From: Verpa conica
Lineage: Eukaryota; Ascomycota; Pezizomycetes; Pezizales; Morchellaceae
DNA length: 64,000 bases
Assembly (NCBI GenBank): GCA_033030425.1
Contig: JAUFSD010000017.1
Location: 124,001-188,000, forward strand
Reading direction: 5' to 3'
This document shows positions 1 through 14,258 of the stretch, piece by piece (the stretch's first letter is position 1; every line of letters begins with the position of its first letter). The position numbers and the translations under genes were made by a program. Under the pieces are notes generated by a model. The model was not told the DNA's origin and ran no database searches. It saw nothing but the letters and a program-made list of their open reading frames with translations.

Positions 1-932
1 CCGGAGCCACGGACTAGGTCTAAAGCCCAGTTTATTCGGAGACCCAAAATACCTGCATGTAACCAGTCAAAACGCCGCCGACGTGGAGGGATAAGACCAT
101 GTCTCTACTAAGCTATTCGTACAATATGCATGTGGGCATCGAATAAGAGGAAAAAGAAAGCAAAGAATAAGCAACTATTATACTGCATGGAACTGTTCTA
201 CAAGCGCAAAAGAGCAGTAAATAGATGATCGGCAGAATTTGGAGACCATGAGCCGGAGAAGGAAAACACCCCCCCCCAGCACTACCTCGTACACGCTGTA
301 GAGAACCCGATGTTTTGGGACGCCAATGATAAATGATTTTTCTCCGTTCTCAGGAAGGCGATGCGGGAGGGTTTCGAGCCTCCATAGAGCCATCGGTAAT
401 TCCCTCTTGGATCCCCACAGCTCATACAGTACCTACTGATAGGTTTCCACGCCTCTTCCTCTTCCATGCACCCCCAATTCTGTGACCACACCTTGTACAC
501 CACTCACCCCACCTTAAAGGTCCACTTTCCTCTTGAGCGCACCTCGATCCGATAATGTTTCTACAAAGCAGTGTCCCGTCAAGATACTAAAAGTTATAAA
601 CCCTTTTAAATATCTTGCTTCGAACTTTACAATTTCCACAATTTATCCCCTCGCTCTATCTACCTTCCAAGAAAATCGTTCAAGTATAGCTTCCATCGCT
701 ATATCTGTCCCCAGTCTTCTCTCGACCTTGTGAAGGCTACATATACTGGCCTCGTTCCCACCATTCATTCACTCAACATTCATACTCAAAGTCTTCAGCT
801 GCACATCAAACTATCTCCAGTCTACCTACCCCAACACACACAAAATATATACACCTTTGACCAACAGCACAGTCGGCAACAACACATCTATTGCGACAAC
901 TCAAACTGCTTGAACACCTAAACGCTTGTACA
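1..932. other. Upstream non-coding region of the first Myb gene
   Basis: No convincing gene is visible. Short open frames on both strands lack homology, exon structure or biased composition. A run of nine C lies near 269-277. From about 600 the plus strand is rich in C, A and T with many CCA/CAC/TCT words and little G, which is the usual look of a fungal core promoter and 5' leader, so it probably serves the Myb gene starting at 933. Confidence 0.5.
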
Positions 933-2593
933 ATGATGACTACATTTGATCCTCACGCCGAACGGCCCTGGAGTGCAGAGGAGGATAAGCAACTTCGAAA
1001 CGCTGTCTTCCAAGGTAAGCACCAGAAAACATTCTGGCGCGTACGGTAGAGCGTGGGGGAACTTAGTACCTTTGCTGACACGGAACGTAATAGAGAAAGA
1101 ACAGAACCGACCGGTAAAGTGGGACACGATTGCAGCATCCTTGCCCCGGCGTAGCAAGAAGGAGTGCCGAAAGCGTTGGCATCACACTATGATGGAAGCA
1201 GTACGAAAATGCCAATGGAAACCAGAAGAGGATGAGCGACTTTCGGGAGCGGTTCAGAAATTTGGAAAGAAGTAAGTACTTTGAATTCTAGCAAGACGAG
1301 TTCCAAGACCTTGTCCGGGACATTCCTACGCCGCAATCTCTTTCGGTAAATCGAACCGCCGGTTTATCATTAAGCCTTCGTTTCGAGGTGTGGTACAAAA
1401 TGGAAATATGGTAGCTAACCTATGTAACGGTGCAGTTGGATCTCAGTTGCCCAGGTTGTCATGACTAGGAACGACAACGGTATGTTTGCCCCTGTCCCTC
1501 GTGGGGTCCGGTGGTTTAATCTATGTACTGATTATCTTGGGCAATTTAATAGAATGCATGAGGCGGTGGAACGAACTGCAGAGCCAAAGCACAAACGCAA
1601 ACTCTAGCAACTCTCCTAGTAACCTATGGACCTTTGAAGAGGTGGGTACAAAAGTCCCCCTTCCCCCCTGTGAACAATAAGCGCAGTCAAGAAACATCTC
1701 GAACAATCACATTAACCAGTCTCCATGATGTATCAGTTTAACCGAGTGCAACACCCTCACCGCGCCTCTGTCAGCTCCAGTGCCTCATCGGCAGATTTCC
1801 ATGACATTTCCCCCTACTCCACTCCTTACTCGGCAGCCCTATCGGAACCTATGGTTGACGAGCTTTTACGCGATATCGGCCAAATAAGTCCCCGCAGCAC
1901 CCATTTTGAGAACATGGATCTTGACCCCACGGGGGTACATTCGATTAGCCCTTCTGCTACTATTGATCCCCGACAGGCCAATATGCACCAGGAACACCTC
2001 GATGCATTCATTGATTTTGATGCTGAGCGATCCGGTAACTCATTCGAGGCCCGTCATACACCTTCGGACGGGCAGCAATATGATTCCGGTGATTGGAGCT
2101 GGTTTGACAACATGGTGACAACACCAGGTGGTCGTCCACAGTACCACAACCACCACAACGGACACCCCGCCGGTCTTGGTGGCTTCCTAGTTGATACCCA
2201 CCCGAGTGAGCTAGCTCATGATAGCCCAGGTGCTCTAGATAGTGGTCCATCCTCATACCCAAGGTAATTTCTCTTCCGTTTCATCCCAAGGACTTGTTAC
2301 TAATATACCGGAACAGTAGCCGAAGTGGTTCGCTCACACCCTCAATGCATCAACCCGAAACTATGGATTTTTACAGCCTTAGCAACCAAAACTTCTTACC
2401 CTCAAAACCCGGTGCCGTTGGCGCAAGGGTTGTGATTGTCTGTAAATCAAATGACTCACGGACTCTGAGTTCTCTCGATAATATCATGAGAACCTTAAAA
2501 GCGAACGGCCACTCTGTCATCCAAGAGTCACAACCCATAGGTGGCAACGATTACCTCTGCGGCTCTTTAGCCCTTGATGGTCAGCACTCCTAG
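933..2593 (+). CDS. Myb-repeat DNA-binding protein with truncated third repeat
   Basis: Probable nuclear transcription factor of about 398 aa. Proposed exons: 933-1014, 1094-1271, 1436-1479, 1553-1641, 1737-2263 and 2317-2593; all phases join and all introns are GT...AG. Residues about 10-60 form Myb repeat 1 (PWSAEED, then KWDTIAASLP and CRKRWHH). Repeat 2 (WKPEEDERL, NWISVAQVV, ECMRRWNEL) follows directly. Repeat 3 starts with LWTFEE but its body is missing: no splice choice seen restores it before the Ser/His/Pro-rich linker. The C-terminal 40 residues contain RVVIVCKSND, which resembles the end of the Myb gene at 14259. Start chosen at the first of two adjacent ATGs, in frame with repeat 1. 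The Myb call is firm; targets are unknown. The protein could still act with two repeats, as R2R3-type proteins do. Confidence 0.8.
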
Positions 2594-5500
2594 TATCCCT
2601 GCATTGGAATGAATTTTCGTTGCTAATATATTTAATGAAGATGTACTACAAGATCTTTGCTAAACGCACACTACCTATCAGATGATAGAATATAGAAAAG
2701 CGACTACCTTCGCTTAAATCAACAAGATCAAATTACACTCCTTATCTCTCATAAAAACAACGTCCTTTCTGGAATTTCTTTTGTATCCTCTTCTTAACTC
2801 ATGAGCTATGTCTTGGGTGGTGTCATTTTGGAGTTTAGGTTGCGCATTGGGTTTTCTTTACATTGCTTGCTATCATTTTTGCGTTTTACTTTTTAGTGTA
2901 TTTAATTGATATTGAGTGTTATAGGTCTTTTCTTTCTTTCTTTGTTAGTTATTTTACTTGTTAGATTTGTGCTTCATTCCCGTTGTAGCGGGAGAAGTTG
3001 TATATAGTACTGTGGTTTTTTGGAGACTGGCCCACATGCACAGGCAGTGCTAGTGGTATAGAGGTATCTGGTTTCTGATGCTAGTCTTCTCTGGGATTCT
3101 TTTGTATTAGTTTTATGGCATGGGTTTCTTTTGTTTTGGTATTTGCATCTAGCTATCACTGGATTTATCAATAACGAAGATATTTTTACCTGCTATGGTC
3201 TATCTTGATGCTCATACATTCACGTTGCCCATGGACAGTGCCTAGTTGCATGTACATGTCTTCAGACACTAGAGCTCTCTTATCTCGTATACCTCTACGT
3301 TCTGTGGCTACCGAGCTTAGAATATTCGTACAGATTATAGTAATTATATGTATCCATGTCAACTCAACCACGCAGCTATAAGCGAGGCATTTAAGTAAAA
3401 AGTGTACATACCTAAATGGTACAACTATGTACTTACTACCGATCTTACAAGTGGATCAACCACAAACTGCCATCTATTCAATCACGCCTAAACTTGCATA
3501 TGACTAGATAATCTTTTCCACCCACGTTGATTTATTTATTGATTAATCATAATATAATACGTCACTCCATTCAGGTTATTAATTAGAGTTCAAACCTTTC
3601 TGTTTTATTTATAGCTAGTTTATATATAGGGTCTTCAAATCGCCTTAGTCAAAAGAAATTCACGTTTACCTAGGTGGATGAGATATTTCATGTGCTGGAA
3701 GTAAGAATTATTCTATGGGTGGGTCACGATCGAACAAAGGAGACTGTCAGAGCTCAGGTAATATTTCCTGCCTTCAGCTGCCCCAGAGCGTATTTAGCAA
3801 CTTCACTGAGACCCTTGTAATAGTACCAGACCTTGTAGGCGCATAAGCCTTAGTATAATAACAATAAGGTTCATTAGTCGTTTAGAGACCTACGGATACA
3901 CAAATATTATTTTTTTAACTATAGACTAACTTTGATTACCATAACGACAGCTCTATGGAGGTTTTTTAGTAAGGTACGCCCGGTCACCAGAGGACTAGCT
4001 ATGTTTCTCTAAAAAGAGAGCAGGTAATTTTAGCTAGTAAGAGATGGCTGTAACTGTGGCAAATCGTTTCCAGCATACTGCATGTGTGAGCGCACTCGTA
4101 TTCTTATATCTCAAATGGTAAGCTATAACTAAATAGCGAATGTGTACGGCTATATTCCTGGATATATCTGCATGCAAAACTCGCAAGTTTTGTAAATACG
4201 CGTTGTCCTATTTCAATCTCATGCTTCAAGGCTAGGGTCAAGATAATGTGCCCGCTAGTGTACTAGTACGTATAGCCACCTTCCATTTCCGCCGCTGAAT
4301 TAAAGCCGACTGCTGAGCTTTAATTTAGAACTAGGAAAACATCTTTTTCTTACTTACAGCACGCGTACGGTAACGAAAAGTGGGTTTTTGATAGAGGATT
4401 GGTTTTGGCGTAACACATGAATAAGCTATAAGGCCTTTTATTACATAAACGTGGCTCTAAAGCTGTGATCTAGATAACTTTAACATTACGGACTCCCTAT
4501 TATCTGCCTCGATAGTTGCAGGCGAATTAGAGTAGCTGCAGGCCCTGCCTGCCTACTATATCTCGCTATGATTTTACCCTATCGGCTAATACAGTGCACC
4601 TCGGTAATAATTGCATTGGCAGCAGTAACTAAAGCCTTGCTAGCTGTTTCGAAGAACCTAGAGAAGATCTCATTTAATTAATAACGGTAGCGTTATATTA
4701 TACTACTCTCCCCTGTACGGAGTTAAAACCGGTCAAAAGATAATCTACCGTGGGATGGCTAATTGAAGTCTTAAAACTGCTGGAGCTTAGCATTTGTAAG
4801 CTCGATTTGTACCAAGATCAGCGTGTTGAACCTGGGTTTTACTCCCGGTGGTAACAATATAAAGTTAATAAATCATCAATGTATACCCCCAATATTAAAA
4901 GCTGTTTTAGACTTTAATTTGCCACCGGCAGTGAATAAACTCTCGACCGAGTGGCGGTTCCACATGCATGCCCCGTATGTATTCTTTGATTATAAATGAG
5001 GAATATCGAATGTTCAACCTCATGATATATGAAGTCCTTTTTTTTTGTCTATGAGCCCACAGCTAATTTAATTGATAAGGGATTTTCTTTTAAACCGTTC
5101 CACTATTTCATCTCTAATTGAGCACATCAAAAAAAAATTTGAAGGTGCTTCTATCTGTTAGCGATAGAGTGGCTGGGTTATTCTGAGCTACCTTCTTTAA
5201 GCAGAAGACTCTAATCCCACTTTTACTATATCGATATAGTACTTGTTCATCAGTTCCTTATTCGGCCTTTTAGCATATCAACTAATGCAAGAAGCACCTT
5301 ACCGGTAAAGGGCTTCTTATCGTGTATGACTATGGAGGTTATCCAGCGCTCATACCCGATGAGATTACTTATCAAACGTTAATCAAGACTAGCGCTACAT
5401 ATATATTGAGTTTAGCTAGCAATAACTTTCTATTAGTATATAAACTAAGAGTTTATACAGCACAGTTCCTTGCATCCCTAGCCATAGATCCGAGCCCCCC

Positions 5501-8500
5501 CAAAAATCATACAGGAAAGGGCTAGCTAGTAGCTACTAGCTGCATTCCAGACATACAAATACAAGCAAGCTTTGATATGAGCTGGGGGGGCTAGTAGGCT
5601 ATGTTGCTAGGATCCCCAACATACGTACGTTACCGGGCTTGTCCGGGGTAAGTGGTATGACTCTTCAAAAGGGAGTGATTGAAATTAATGAATTCTAGTG
5701 TTTTTGCTAAAGCCTCATACCGGCCTTTGTTGATTTGTAGGTACAAGAATATCGCACGGACTTTCGCCTAGTCAACCTAGGATACCTTCCCATCAAATAT
5801 CTCTCAGATATAATAACTTATATTATTAATACCATAACTAGCAGCTAGAGTTAGCCCCCTGATACAAGCTATCCTAGCTCCCATCTCAAGTTCCCATGAG
5901 GTCAAGGGTACTCGACGCGTAAGCTACTAAATATCCTGGGCTTTATGTAATCAACCGTCAATGATAATATTCGTGGCTTGACCATAAGTATGCTATAGTG
6001 TAATCTACTAATGTTATTGAGGCTTTGATCTTACCGTCGTTGTTCAAATCTACGCTACCTATCGGTAGGTACCAGTATATCTATATATTGCCAAGCCTTG
6101 CTTACTGCTAATAATAGTGCAAAAAAAAAAACATCACCGCCCTGAGGCACCGAGAGGGCGGAGTCACCCAATCTTATGGAAGAGCAAACGCTCCAGTAGA
6201 ACAAGGTATCTCGCGTAGAGTAATCTTTAATCTCTCATATAGACTCACCGTTGTGGAAGTTTCGCCTAGTTCAGGTCACGATTGCGTGCTGAGCTAGTAC
6301 TGGCTATATATAGCTCAGCCCGTGGCAGAGGACGATTTTAACTATAGTGCAATAAATCTGTCAAATCATAGCTCTAGAACGAGTGATAACACCATAGTCT
6401 ACTGGTTTCATATATCAGTACGAATATAAGATAAGGAAAAAAGGGGGGGGGATTTCGGGTTCATGGTATATCACCCGTTCAACTGACTCACAACAGTTCC
6501 GAAAAAAATACACTTACCATAAAGTCATTTTTAGCCTTGATTCTTTCCGAAATGTAGGAACCGGGCTTACAGGGCGTCGTATTAAGGTTTTAAGTCTAAA
6601 TTACTGCAACCTAATTATATAAAACATAGCACATGCATGTATGTAGCTCCATATGTAAAGTTCACTTTCTAAGAACAACACTACAATCGTACGCGATCAA
6701 CCGCAAGTTTACAGATATTAGCATCGCCTTTGTTTTATGAAATATGGCGTGATGTGTTTTAGTAGAGCCTGCCATATAATGTAATTTTAGATACTACAAG
6801 GAGATTTCTCCGATGAAAGCACCTGCGTCTATTAAACCCCTTACCGTAAAATAAGGCTTACCATAACCTACTAGTTTCATATAATTAACGATATAAGATA
6901 TAAGAGTAAGAAAAAAAACTTACCGTGGGGCTGAGAGTCGCTAGCCTTATTAACGGCCTAGTTTACTCTAGAGGCTAGTTTATGCCCTATATATATACCT
7001 AGTTACAAATTAAACTCCTGCATGATCTATATCTTTATTCTACGAACACTAGAGGTACCGGTAGATACTGAGTGTTTTAGGAGGAGTTGAGCGTTCCGAA
7101 TAGCTATTTTCTACTTGACCCCGTATTTACTTCTCCAATGATCCGGGGATGGTACACTTTGATCCGGCAGTTGTTCAGCCGGAATTTCGCTATAATTGGT
7201 TAAGTCCCAAAGCTCAAGCTTTGACAGCACTCAATGCCAATACCAAAGGTTTGATCTAAGAAAAATAATCACCATCGTCAAGTGCTGAAGAGTTTTGACC
7301 GCCGCGGAACGGCCATCCTCCAATCAAATCCGTACTTTTTTAGTGACACATACTGCTTGAGATGTGGACTGACGTACTTGCCTTACATGGGCCTAAGATT
7401 CAGTTATTGAACTGGATCAGGTAAGTGGAATTTCTCCTCAGGCCTTAATATAGATACAAAAATCTATGGCCACATGACGTGTGGATGAACTAGCTGGTCC
7501 TAGTACCAACCAACCTTGGAGGTGTTTATCCCGGAGATGCTGATAATCCAATGCAGCATGATGAACTAAAATCTAGAGCAGGCTCAGGTCTAGGACTAGA
7601 TCTCGTTTGCTGTACACGCAGTTTTACGATAAGTGCGACTTTAGCCTCACATCAGACCGAGGGATTTTTAGTTCCTTTTCTTGGAAAACTGCAAGTGTCA
7701 GTTATATGTATAATCTCTTTTACGTAGCTAGTAATATCGGCGAGGGACCTGGCGCGACTTATCCGTATGATCGACGGAATTCAATGACGAGTGCATCGTA
7801 GCCAGGCCGCAGCTATGCACATACTGTTACCCAAGACAAGTTGGTTTTTAGTCATAGTTGGCCTCAAAGGACATACAAACCCCCCTCCCCTAACAGGTGT
7901 TGATTGGTGTCCACCGAGGAAATACCATCCAAAGAGTAATAAAGTCACGATCGGTTGAGATGTTGGGGCTTTTACTCTTGCCAATGGGTGACCGCAGAGG
8001 TATTTCTGGGAAGCCGCCTATCATAGACAACATAAGTTTTCCTGAGATAGAACCAACACTACTTGTCGCTTAGATTTGTTTAACGAAACCTCCTAGCAAC
8101 CAGATATCCACTTATCAGTGAGCGGTATTCCAAAACCAATCTGCAGCAGATGCAGATAATGGTGCATTGAGCCTGCAGTTCCTACGCGTGATGTTCTGCA
8201 TTTCCTATTGTCCCCTAGGGATGGCTGCATGTCTTTCTGGAACCGAGAGTGATCAGCTAGTAAATGTGACACTGGCGTTGGAAAAAAATTTGAAAATTAT
8301 CCGTGTCTCAGGTTATGGTCGCGCGCAAACCAGCTCGGCCGGGCGGAGGTGCCAATAACGTATAATAGTCGAGAAATCCCCACTGATTAACACAAATCGC
8401 ATTGAGTAGCACCAGTATAGAGCTGGCTTTGATTCGACAGAGATTTTGTAGCTCATTTTCCCCAGCCCTCAGAATGCGGTTTTTTTTTATTTTTATTGCT

Positions 8501-11500
8501 ACCATTTAATGTTAATGTATGCCCATGCATATACCCAGTGTATGCTTGGTGTTGTTGAAATATCACCACTTATTGCAAATGCCTATCAAGGCAAAGCTGG
8601 GCTGGTATTGATAGAGATTTATGTGCATGTGTGCATGCTCCGAATTGTTGTTTTCTAGCCTTGAGCCAAATAAGTGGTATCATAAATAGATTCAGCCCTT
8701 CGTTTCAGCTGAGGGTTTATACGCCTCTTAGCAGCGCCTCATTAGCAGCGCCACAGTCGGAAACCCCAAAAGCCTCGCTTTGCAAGAGCCATAGGATAAG
8801 TCGTGAGAACTCAGTGGCCAGTTGTGCCTTAGGGTCACATCAAAACCCGAGGCCTTGGGGGGAAATTGATAAGAAAAATCCCGGGCCACCACTTACATGT
8901 ACACCACAAAGCGTCACCTCGTATAAGCAGCCGGCTGAAAAATAGAAATCAAATTCGATTACAAAGCACATACGGCCGCATTGTGGAAGACATGGCGCCA
9001 TTATCTGGAGGCTCCAGCATGCGCAGGCAGCATCAAGGTTATAACGGTATTGCGGTATCCAGGAAACCGAGATGACTTCACAGTCGTAAGTTAATTTCTC
9101 ACGGTCGTATTCGACGCAGTAGGAGGCAAGCCACAGGTTGTGATTGAATCCTGATTTGCAGCTATAAGCGGTTGAGATACCCATCCCTATGGGTCAATCA
9201 ATCTGGTTGTCGGGAGTGGATGAGAATTGTGGATGAGCCCAAAGAGGATGAGTGCTTCATGCGGTATCTCCCGTGTTGAGATCGGCTAGCGAATTAAATC
9301 TTGCGCCACCAATCGAAAATCCAGCTGCGATATATTTCTGGTATCTATTTCTGGTGGAGGCTCGATTAGATTATGAGTTATGACGACGTGGCTCGGAACC
9401 TGCATCTAGACGTGTGCTATTATCAGCACCGGTTTTGTAATTGGCCATGTATGAGTATGAGCCCCTAAGCAAGACAACCTTAATTCCGCCCCAGATAGAT
9501 AAACAAACCAATCAAACTTCAGAGCAAGTCCCTTCACTAATCCACCTGTGAATATGGCCATTGATTGGCCAATGCCCCAGGGGGTGTTTACTGGCATACT
9601 GATCAAAGGCATGTTCTATTCACCTATATGGTAGGCTTATAAGTAGTCCCCCATGGACCAAAAATTGAATACTGTCTGTCTGGCAACCAACACTTGGTTC
9701 TCGCTGCATAGTCCATAGTCGGGTGTCGATTATATATGTACCAGCCACAAGCATCTTTTGGCACCGTGCACATGGAGGATTAAAAGGCCGACTTCGTACT
9801 CACTGGTATACGTCTTATCGTTCGCTGGAAGGTTAATAGAACAGCTCGCAGTACGTATTCGACATCCCGCTCAGCCACCACCACCATAACCCGGCAAGAA
9901 TTCAATGAAATTCCACACGCATTGCCGGAACCCCGCCCCCCGAGAATCGGAATCCAGCCGGGAGCACAGGGAGGAAAGAAATCGCGAATACGACAATTAG
10001 CCCTGTCTTGACGATTATGGCGATCTACTCAAAATTCCTTCCTCCCTCTGTTGAGTTGCTTCCTTGACAGTTTGTAAGTTCTCGAAGTTCTTATACAGCC
10101 CTGGGTTTACTTCGGGCCTGGGTCCAATCTTGTCTTGGTATAAGCGACCAACCTGAGCACATATAGGAAACCCCGAGTAAATCCGATACATACTTGTCTT
10201 TCGGATACGTAATCCTTAAGCGAGCCACTAATACCCCCCGTTTTCCCGGGAGCTTCGGGCTATCAAGAGCTTAAGCAGAGGGACGTAAAATCCGGGGGGA
10301 AAAAATGAAGATTCTGTTACAAAATCTCCGAGACCGTTGACGTTACATCCTGCAGCTTGTCGATCATCGCTGCAAATATGGACGATAATTGGGCGCAAGA
10401 CCGTGCTTCATACGAGGGGGGGTCGCACGTATTATGTTACCCGGGGTCATCCCCGGTGGTCTCTCCCCGAAACATAACGGTCTATCAAGCACAAACGTGT
10501 GGGGGAGGGGCGATCGAGAAGTAGAAGCGGATAAGATCTGGCCGATAAAGCATATGTGTATGCTCTGTGCTTTCACCGTTGTGGCGAAGCGCCTTTGTGG
10601 TTTCGCGAGTAGCAAAAATACATACCCAATATAACTCTTCTAGAGAGCCATTCCTGAGCCGTAGCCTGTAAAGTCTTAAGATATTATTACACTAGGGTCT
10701 CCAACAGCCAGATGAATTATATACTTCGCCACGCGTATCGCGTATACGAGTCGGGACATATATATATACGCGTATCAGTACATTCGGCGAAACATTTGGC
10801 GATAATGCAAAAATAGCCGGCCTATGCAATATTCCCCAAGCTAGGAGTAACTCGTACGGAATGCGAGTCTCCGAAGTACTTTGTTAGGGTTGCTATCAAA
10901 TACCGTGTTGACTAGTACTAATAAATTAGCCAAATAATTCAAGATTTTACACGGAGGTTAAGCCGGCATTTTGAACCAATAGCCAAGACACCTCTAAAGT
11001 GTGCTAAGCGTCGCACAACGGCTCGCTGCCCTAATCCCTTGATGCCGGGCCAAGCACCGGCATTTGGTAAGGGTTGCCAATAGCCTTATTTGCAGGTACC
11101 ATAATAATTCACAGACTTACGCCAGGGCCTTGGTAGATTTTGAAATTAAGCTAGCCTACCTGAGATGAGATTAGTAGTCTCGTTGATTACATGTAATCCA
11201 TCCTCTATAATTACAGCCTAGTCGATCGCATTTAAGAGTTAATACACTAATCATATATCTGACACCTGGGAAACCGTGTCCCCTTACAAGGCTGTACTGG
11301 CCTGACTGATTTCCCCACCATATGACGTTCCAGGGCTGCGGCCTAGCGCGTTAGTCTCGAGCCCTGGCTTTAAGTAAGGAGTATAGAGCCTATATTACCT
11401 TCAAACTAACAGATTCTCTCCTAAAAAAGCCGTCGATGCATATTAGAAGAGTCTGAAATGAACTATTAGGCCGGGATGTCGGGGCACTCCGAGTCTTGTG

Positions 11501-14258
11501 CGACGAGAGTATCAGTCTTTAAGTCTACCTGCCGAAATATGGATCGATTGCTTCCCCACGTTTCGGGCGTGCCGGCCGGCACCATTTTCCTCAACTTAAG
11601 CTTTGTAGGGAATGTTGACTCTTCCCGTAACCTATGTCTTCAGGAGTGAGTCTATATCCAGGGGTCATCTAAAGTCACGACGATTCAGAATGACTGGGGG
11701 CTATTGAGGCTGGGCGGTTGCACAACAGCCAGAGCGAGAACGAATGCAGAGACGTTCAAACAAAGTGTGGCTGGGAGATCCTCACTCGCTACACCTTAGA
11801 TGCTTAGCCACTTCTTATTCCAACCTCTTAGCGTAGCCCTCGAACGGTCGCTAGCCAGGGGTCCGTATTACTCTGGGCGTTTTAATTCGCAAGTATTTTA
11901 AACCGCCCACTAGCCCGAATCGTGAGTTACTCCCCCAGAAAACCTTACGGAATATTCAGCCGAGACGCCAAGGAGTGTTGAATACGGAATAGTGGCTGGG
12001 TCGAGGGCAGGCACTACGTACGGCGTGGGTCATCCGCCCTACACAATTGCCTATACAAGTTACGTGAGATCTGTATCACTCTCACACAGTGTACCTTAAG
12101 CCTAACCACTTCCTCTCGGCGAATTAATTATCCGGAGGTGTACAAACCAACCAGAAAGCTTTCAAAAAATCTCGTTTCGGCAGATGGGGTCTCTGTCTTC
12201 AGCCGATCGGGGAGAGATCGAAGGTGCCGCCTACCAAGAGCTGAGACCCTTCAATTCCAGGGAAAGTCAAGTATTGCCGGTATTTACCCACGCAGAAGAG
12301 TTTAAGTCTCGGTTCTGGGATTCTCTAGCACCTGAGGATCTAGAAAACGATGGAATATCCGTTCAGCCACCCGGCTTGGGCTTCTCGTTTTCTCTTCGCG
12401 GGGTCCCACTGAAAAAAAAAAGGAAAAAAAAAAAAAAAAAAGATACTTAGGTAGCCATCCCTGCTAATTTTGTAGTGGTAATTCAATAAAATAGAAGCAA
12501 AATCGGTTTAAAGAAGCTTAACCTCAAGAGGGGACAGGGGGAATTGACTGTTCGCTTTTGTGTGCGTCATGCGGAGGCGGCTTGTGATTTGAGATGTGCG
12601 ATGTGCAATTCTAGCTACGTACAGCCTACCGACACACCTCACATTGCATACGTGTGCCGCGGAGACAAACTTAGGTGCATTGCCAACACTATTTCGTCCC
12701 GGTACCGTGAGTATGCGCCTTTGTCGATACACTTAGCGATGAAATACGGGCCTTTTTCTCGATTTCCCCCCCCCCCAAGTATCTTGTAGATACTAGGTTG
12801 TCTCTCTGACACTCCCCTTGTTTCTCAAAGTCACTGCCGATAACCGGGTGGGCCTCCATCCTGATCTCCTTATTTCTGTATTTATGTGACAACGTGTCAC
12901 TTACCCCTCTGGGGGGGGGGACTGTTTTAGGTGTTCAGACGGGATCTAGGGCAGAGGCAATATGTCTATCAATGCAAGGATTCTCATTGCGTTGACAGGT
13001 CAATAGAATTCGAATGTAGTACCTAGAAAGCCCTGGTTAGAGAATCACAATCGTAGCTCTTCCTGACCGCCTTTAAATTGATCCACAGAGTCCACACAAG
13101 AGACAGGCCTGTGAAACTATGTGTGTACTCTAGGATTGCTTTGGCCATGGGGGGGAGCTATCTCTATACACGGTTTTACCATGCCATCGCATATCGCTCG
13201 AATGAACTGATCACACACATCATATGCAGATGATAAATAAGGGATTGCATGTCTTGGCCGTACTTGGGTTAACTTAATTGCTTTTGCAACGATATACATG
13301 TAGTCGTCTTAGATCCCACACCTTCCGCCCTGCCGTAACTCTAGCTCTTCTAAGGTTTATTTAATACTGATTCAAACATAATCTCTATTTATGGGAGGAA
13401 ACAAGATATGTATGGAAACCTATTACCCTTATGTATTTAGGGCTGCCCGTGCATACTCAACGCGTGGTGACACATACATGTATATATATTTGCTTACAAG
13501 GATGGGGGGGTATCTGCGCCACACATGCACCGCCACACAACTACAGGTGGTTGCAACACGCGAGGGTCTTCTCGTACAAGTAACATGATTCAGAGGTAAG
13601 TCCTCTATCACTAATGCTGAGGGACACATGGGGAAGCCTGCCTTGTCTCATGGCAAAAACGGCTCCTGACTGAGGTTTAGCTAACAATAAGCAAAGGAGC
13701 CTAAAGGAGTATGATCTCAAAGTGCTCTAGGCATTCTAGGGCTAAACTCCCCCTCTATAAACAAGTAATTGTTGGCAGATATGTCATCCTACAGAACAGG
13801 TGGGACTCTGAGGTAATAGATAACGCCTTTGTACTTTGAATCCATCAGTGAGAGAAATGGGGGGTGGTGAAGGCGCCTGTACTACCGCAGGGTGTAATAC
13901 ACGTGCTAGCCTGGCTACGTACAAAAGCCCGGGCTTCGGAATCCTTCCACCCCCCCCCCCACGCGCGTGCGTGCCTTTAAATGACAGTTTCCAAGGCTAG
14001 CCGTATACAAAGCCGGTCACTGCCTTCAGCCCAACTAAAAAATCCTCCCCACCCAAGCCCTTTATATGGGTCCATTCTCCAGTTCGATATAATAGCTGTT
14101 TGAGCCCCACAAAATTCCTTCATTGATCTCTCCATTACACCTACTACCCAAACCAAGAAACATTTTCCCTCAAGTATACATTTGATCTTATTTATAATAA
14201 GGATATTCCTATCTCTTTCCTCCCCCCCCCATACCTTGCAACCCATAGATTTGCGGGA
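2594..14258. other. 11.7-kb gene desert between the two Myb genes
   Basis: No gene could be supported on either strand. The part from about 2,600 to 9,000 is AT-rich and full of stops in all frames. It contains diverged short repeats (for example 6392-6442 against 6861-6920). The part from about 9,800 to 12,200 is more GC-balanced and has short perfect hairpins, such as 7-bp arms near 11042-11062 and 8-bp arms near 11331-11369. A small open frame at 12184-12450 starts with ATG (MGSLSSADRGEIEG) but ends in a Lys run from a poly-A tract and matches nothing I recognise. G or C runs of 9-11 nt occur at 12766-12776, 12911-12920, 13950-13960 and 14222-14230. The region is most likely old, decayed repeat DNA, with the promoter of the second Myb gene at its right end. 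Confidence 0.5.
6392..6920 (+). repeat. Pair of diverged direct repeats, about 50-60 bp each
   Basis: The segment at 6392-6442 (beginning CCATAGTCTACTGGTTTCAT) recurs in altered form at 6861-6920 (beginning CCATAACCTACTAGTTTCAT). Both run through an ATATAAGAT word into a purine/poly-A end. Several differences are G-to-A or C-to-T type. The family and full extent are not known. Confidence 0.4.

Noticed and set aside
8631..9184. Overlapping open frames of about 105-115 aa on both strands
   Set aside because: No family signature on either strand, no splice context, and the two exclude each other; considered chance frames.
12184..12450. 88-aa open frame ending in a lysine run
   Set aside because: No motif, no exon partner and a poly-A end. 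Not enough to call a gene; noted in the intergenic entry.
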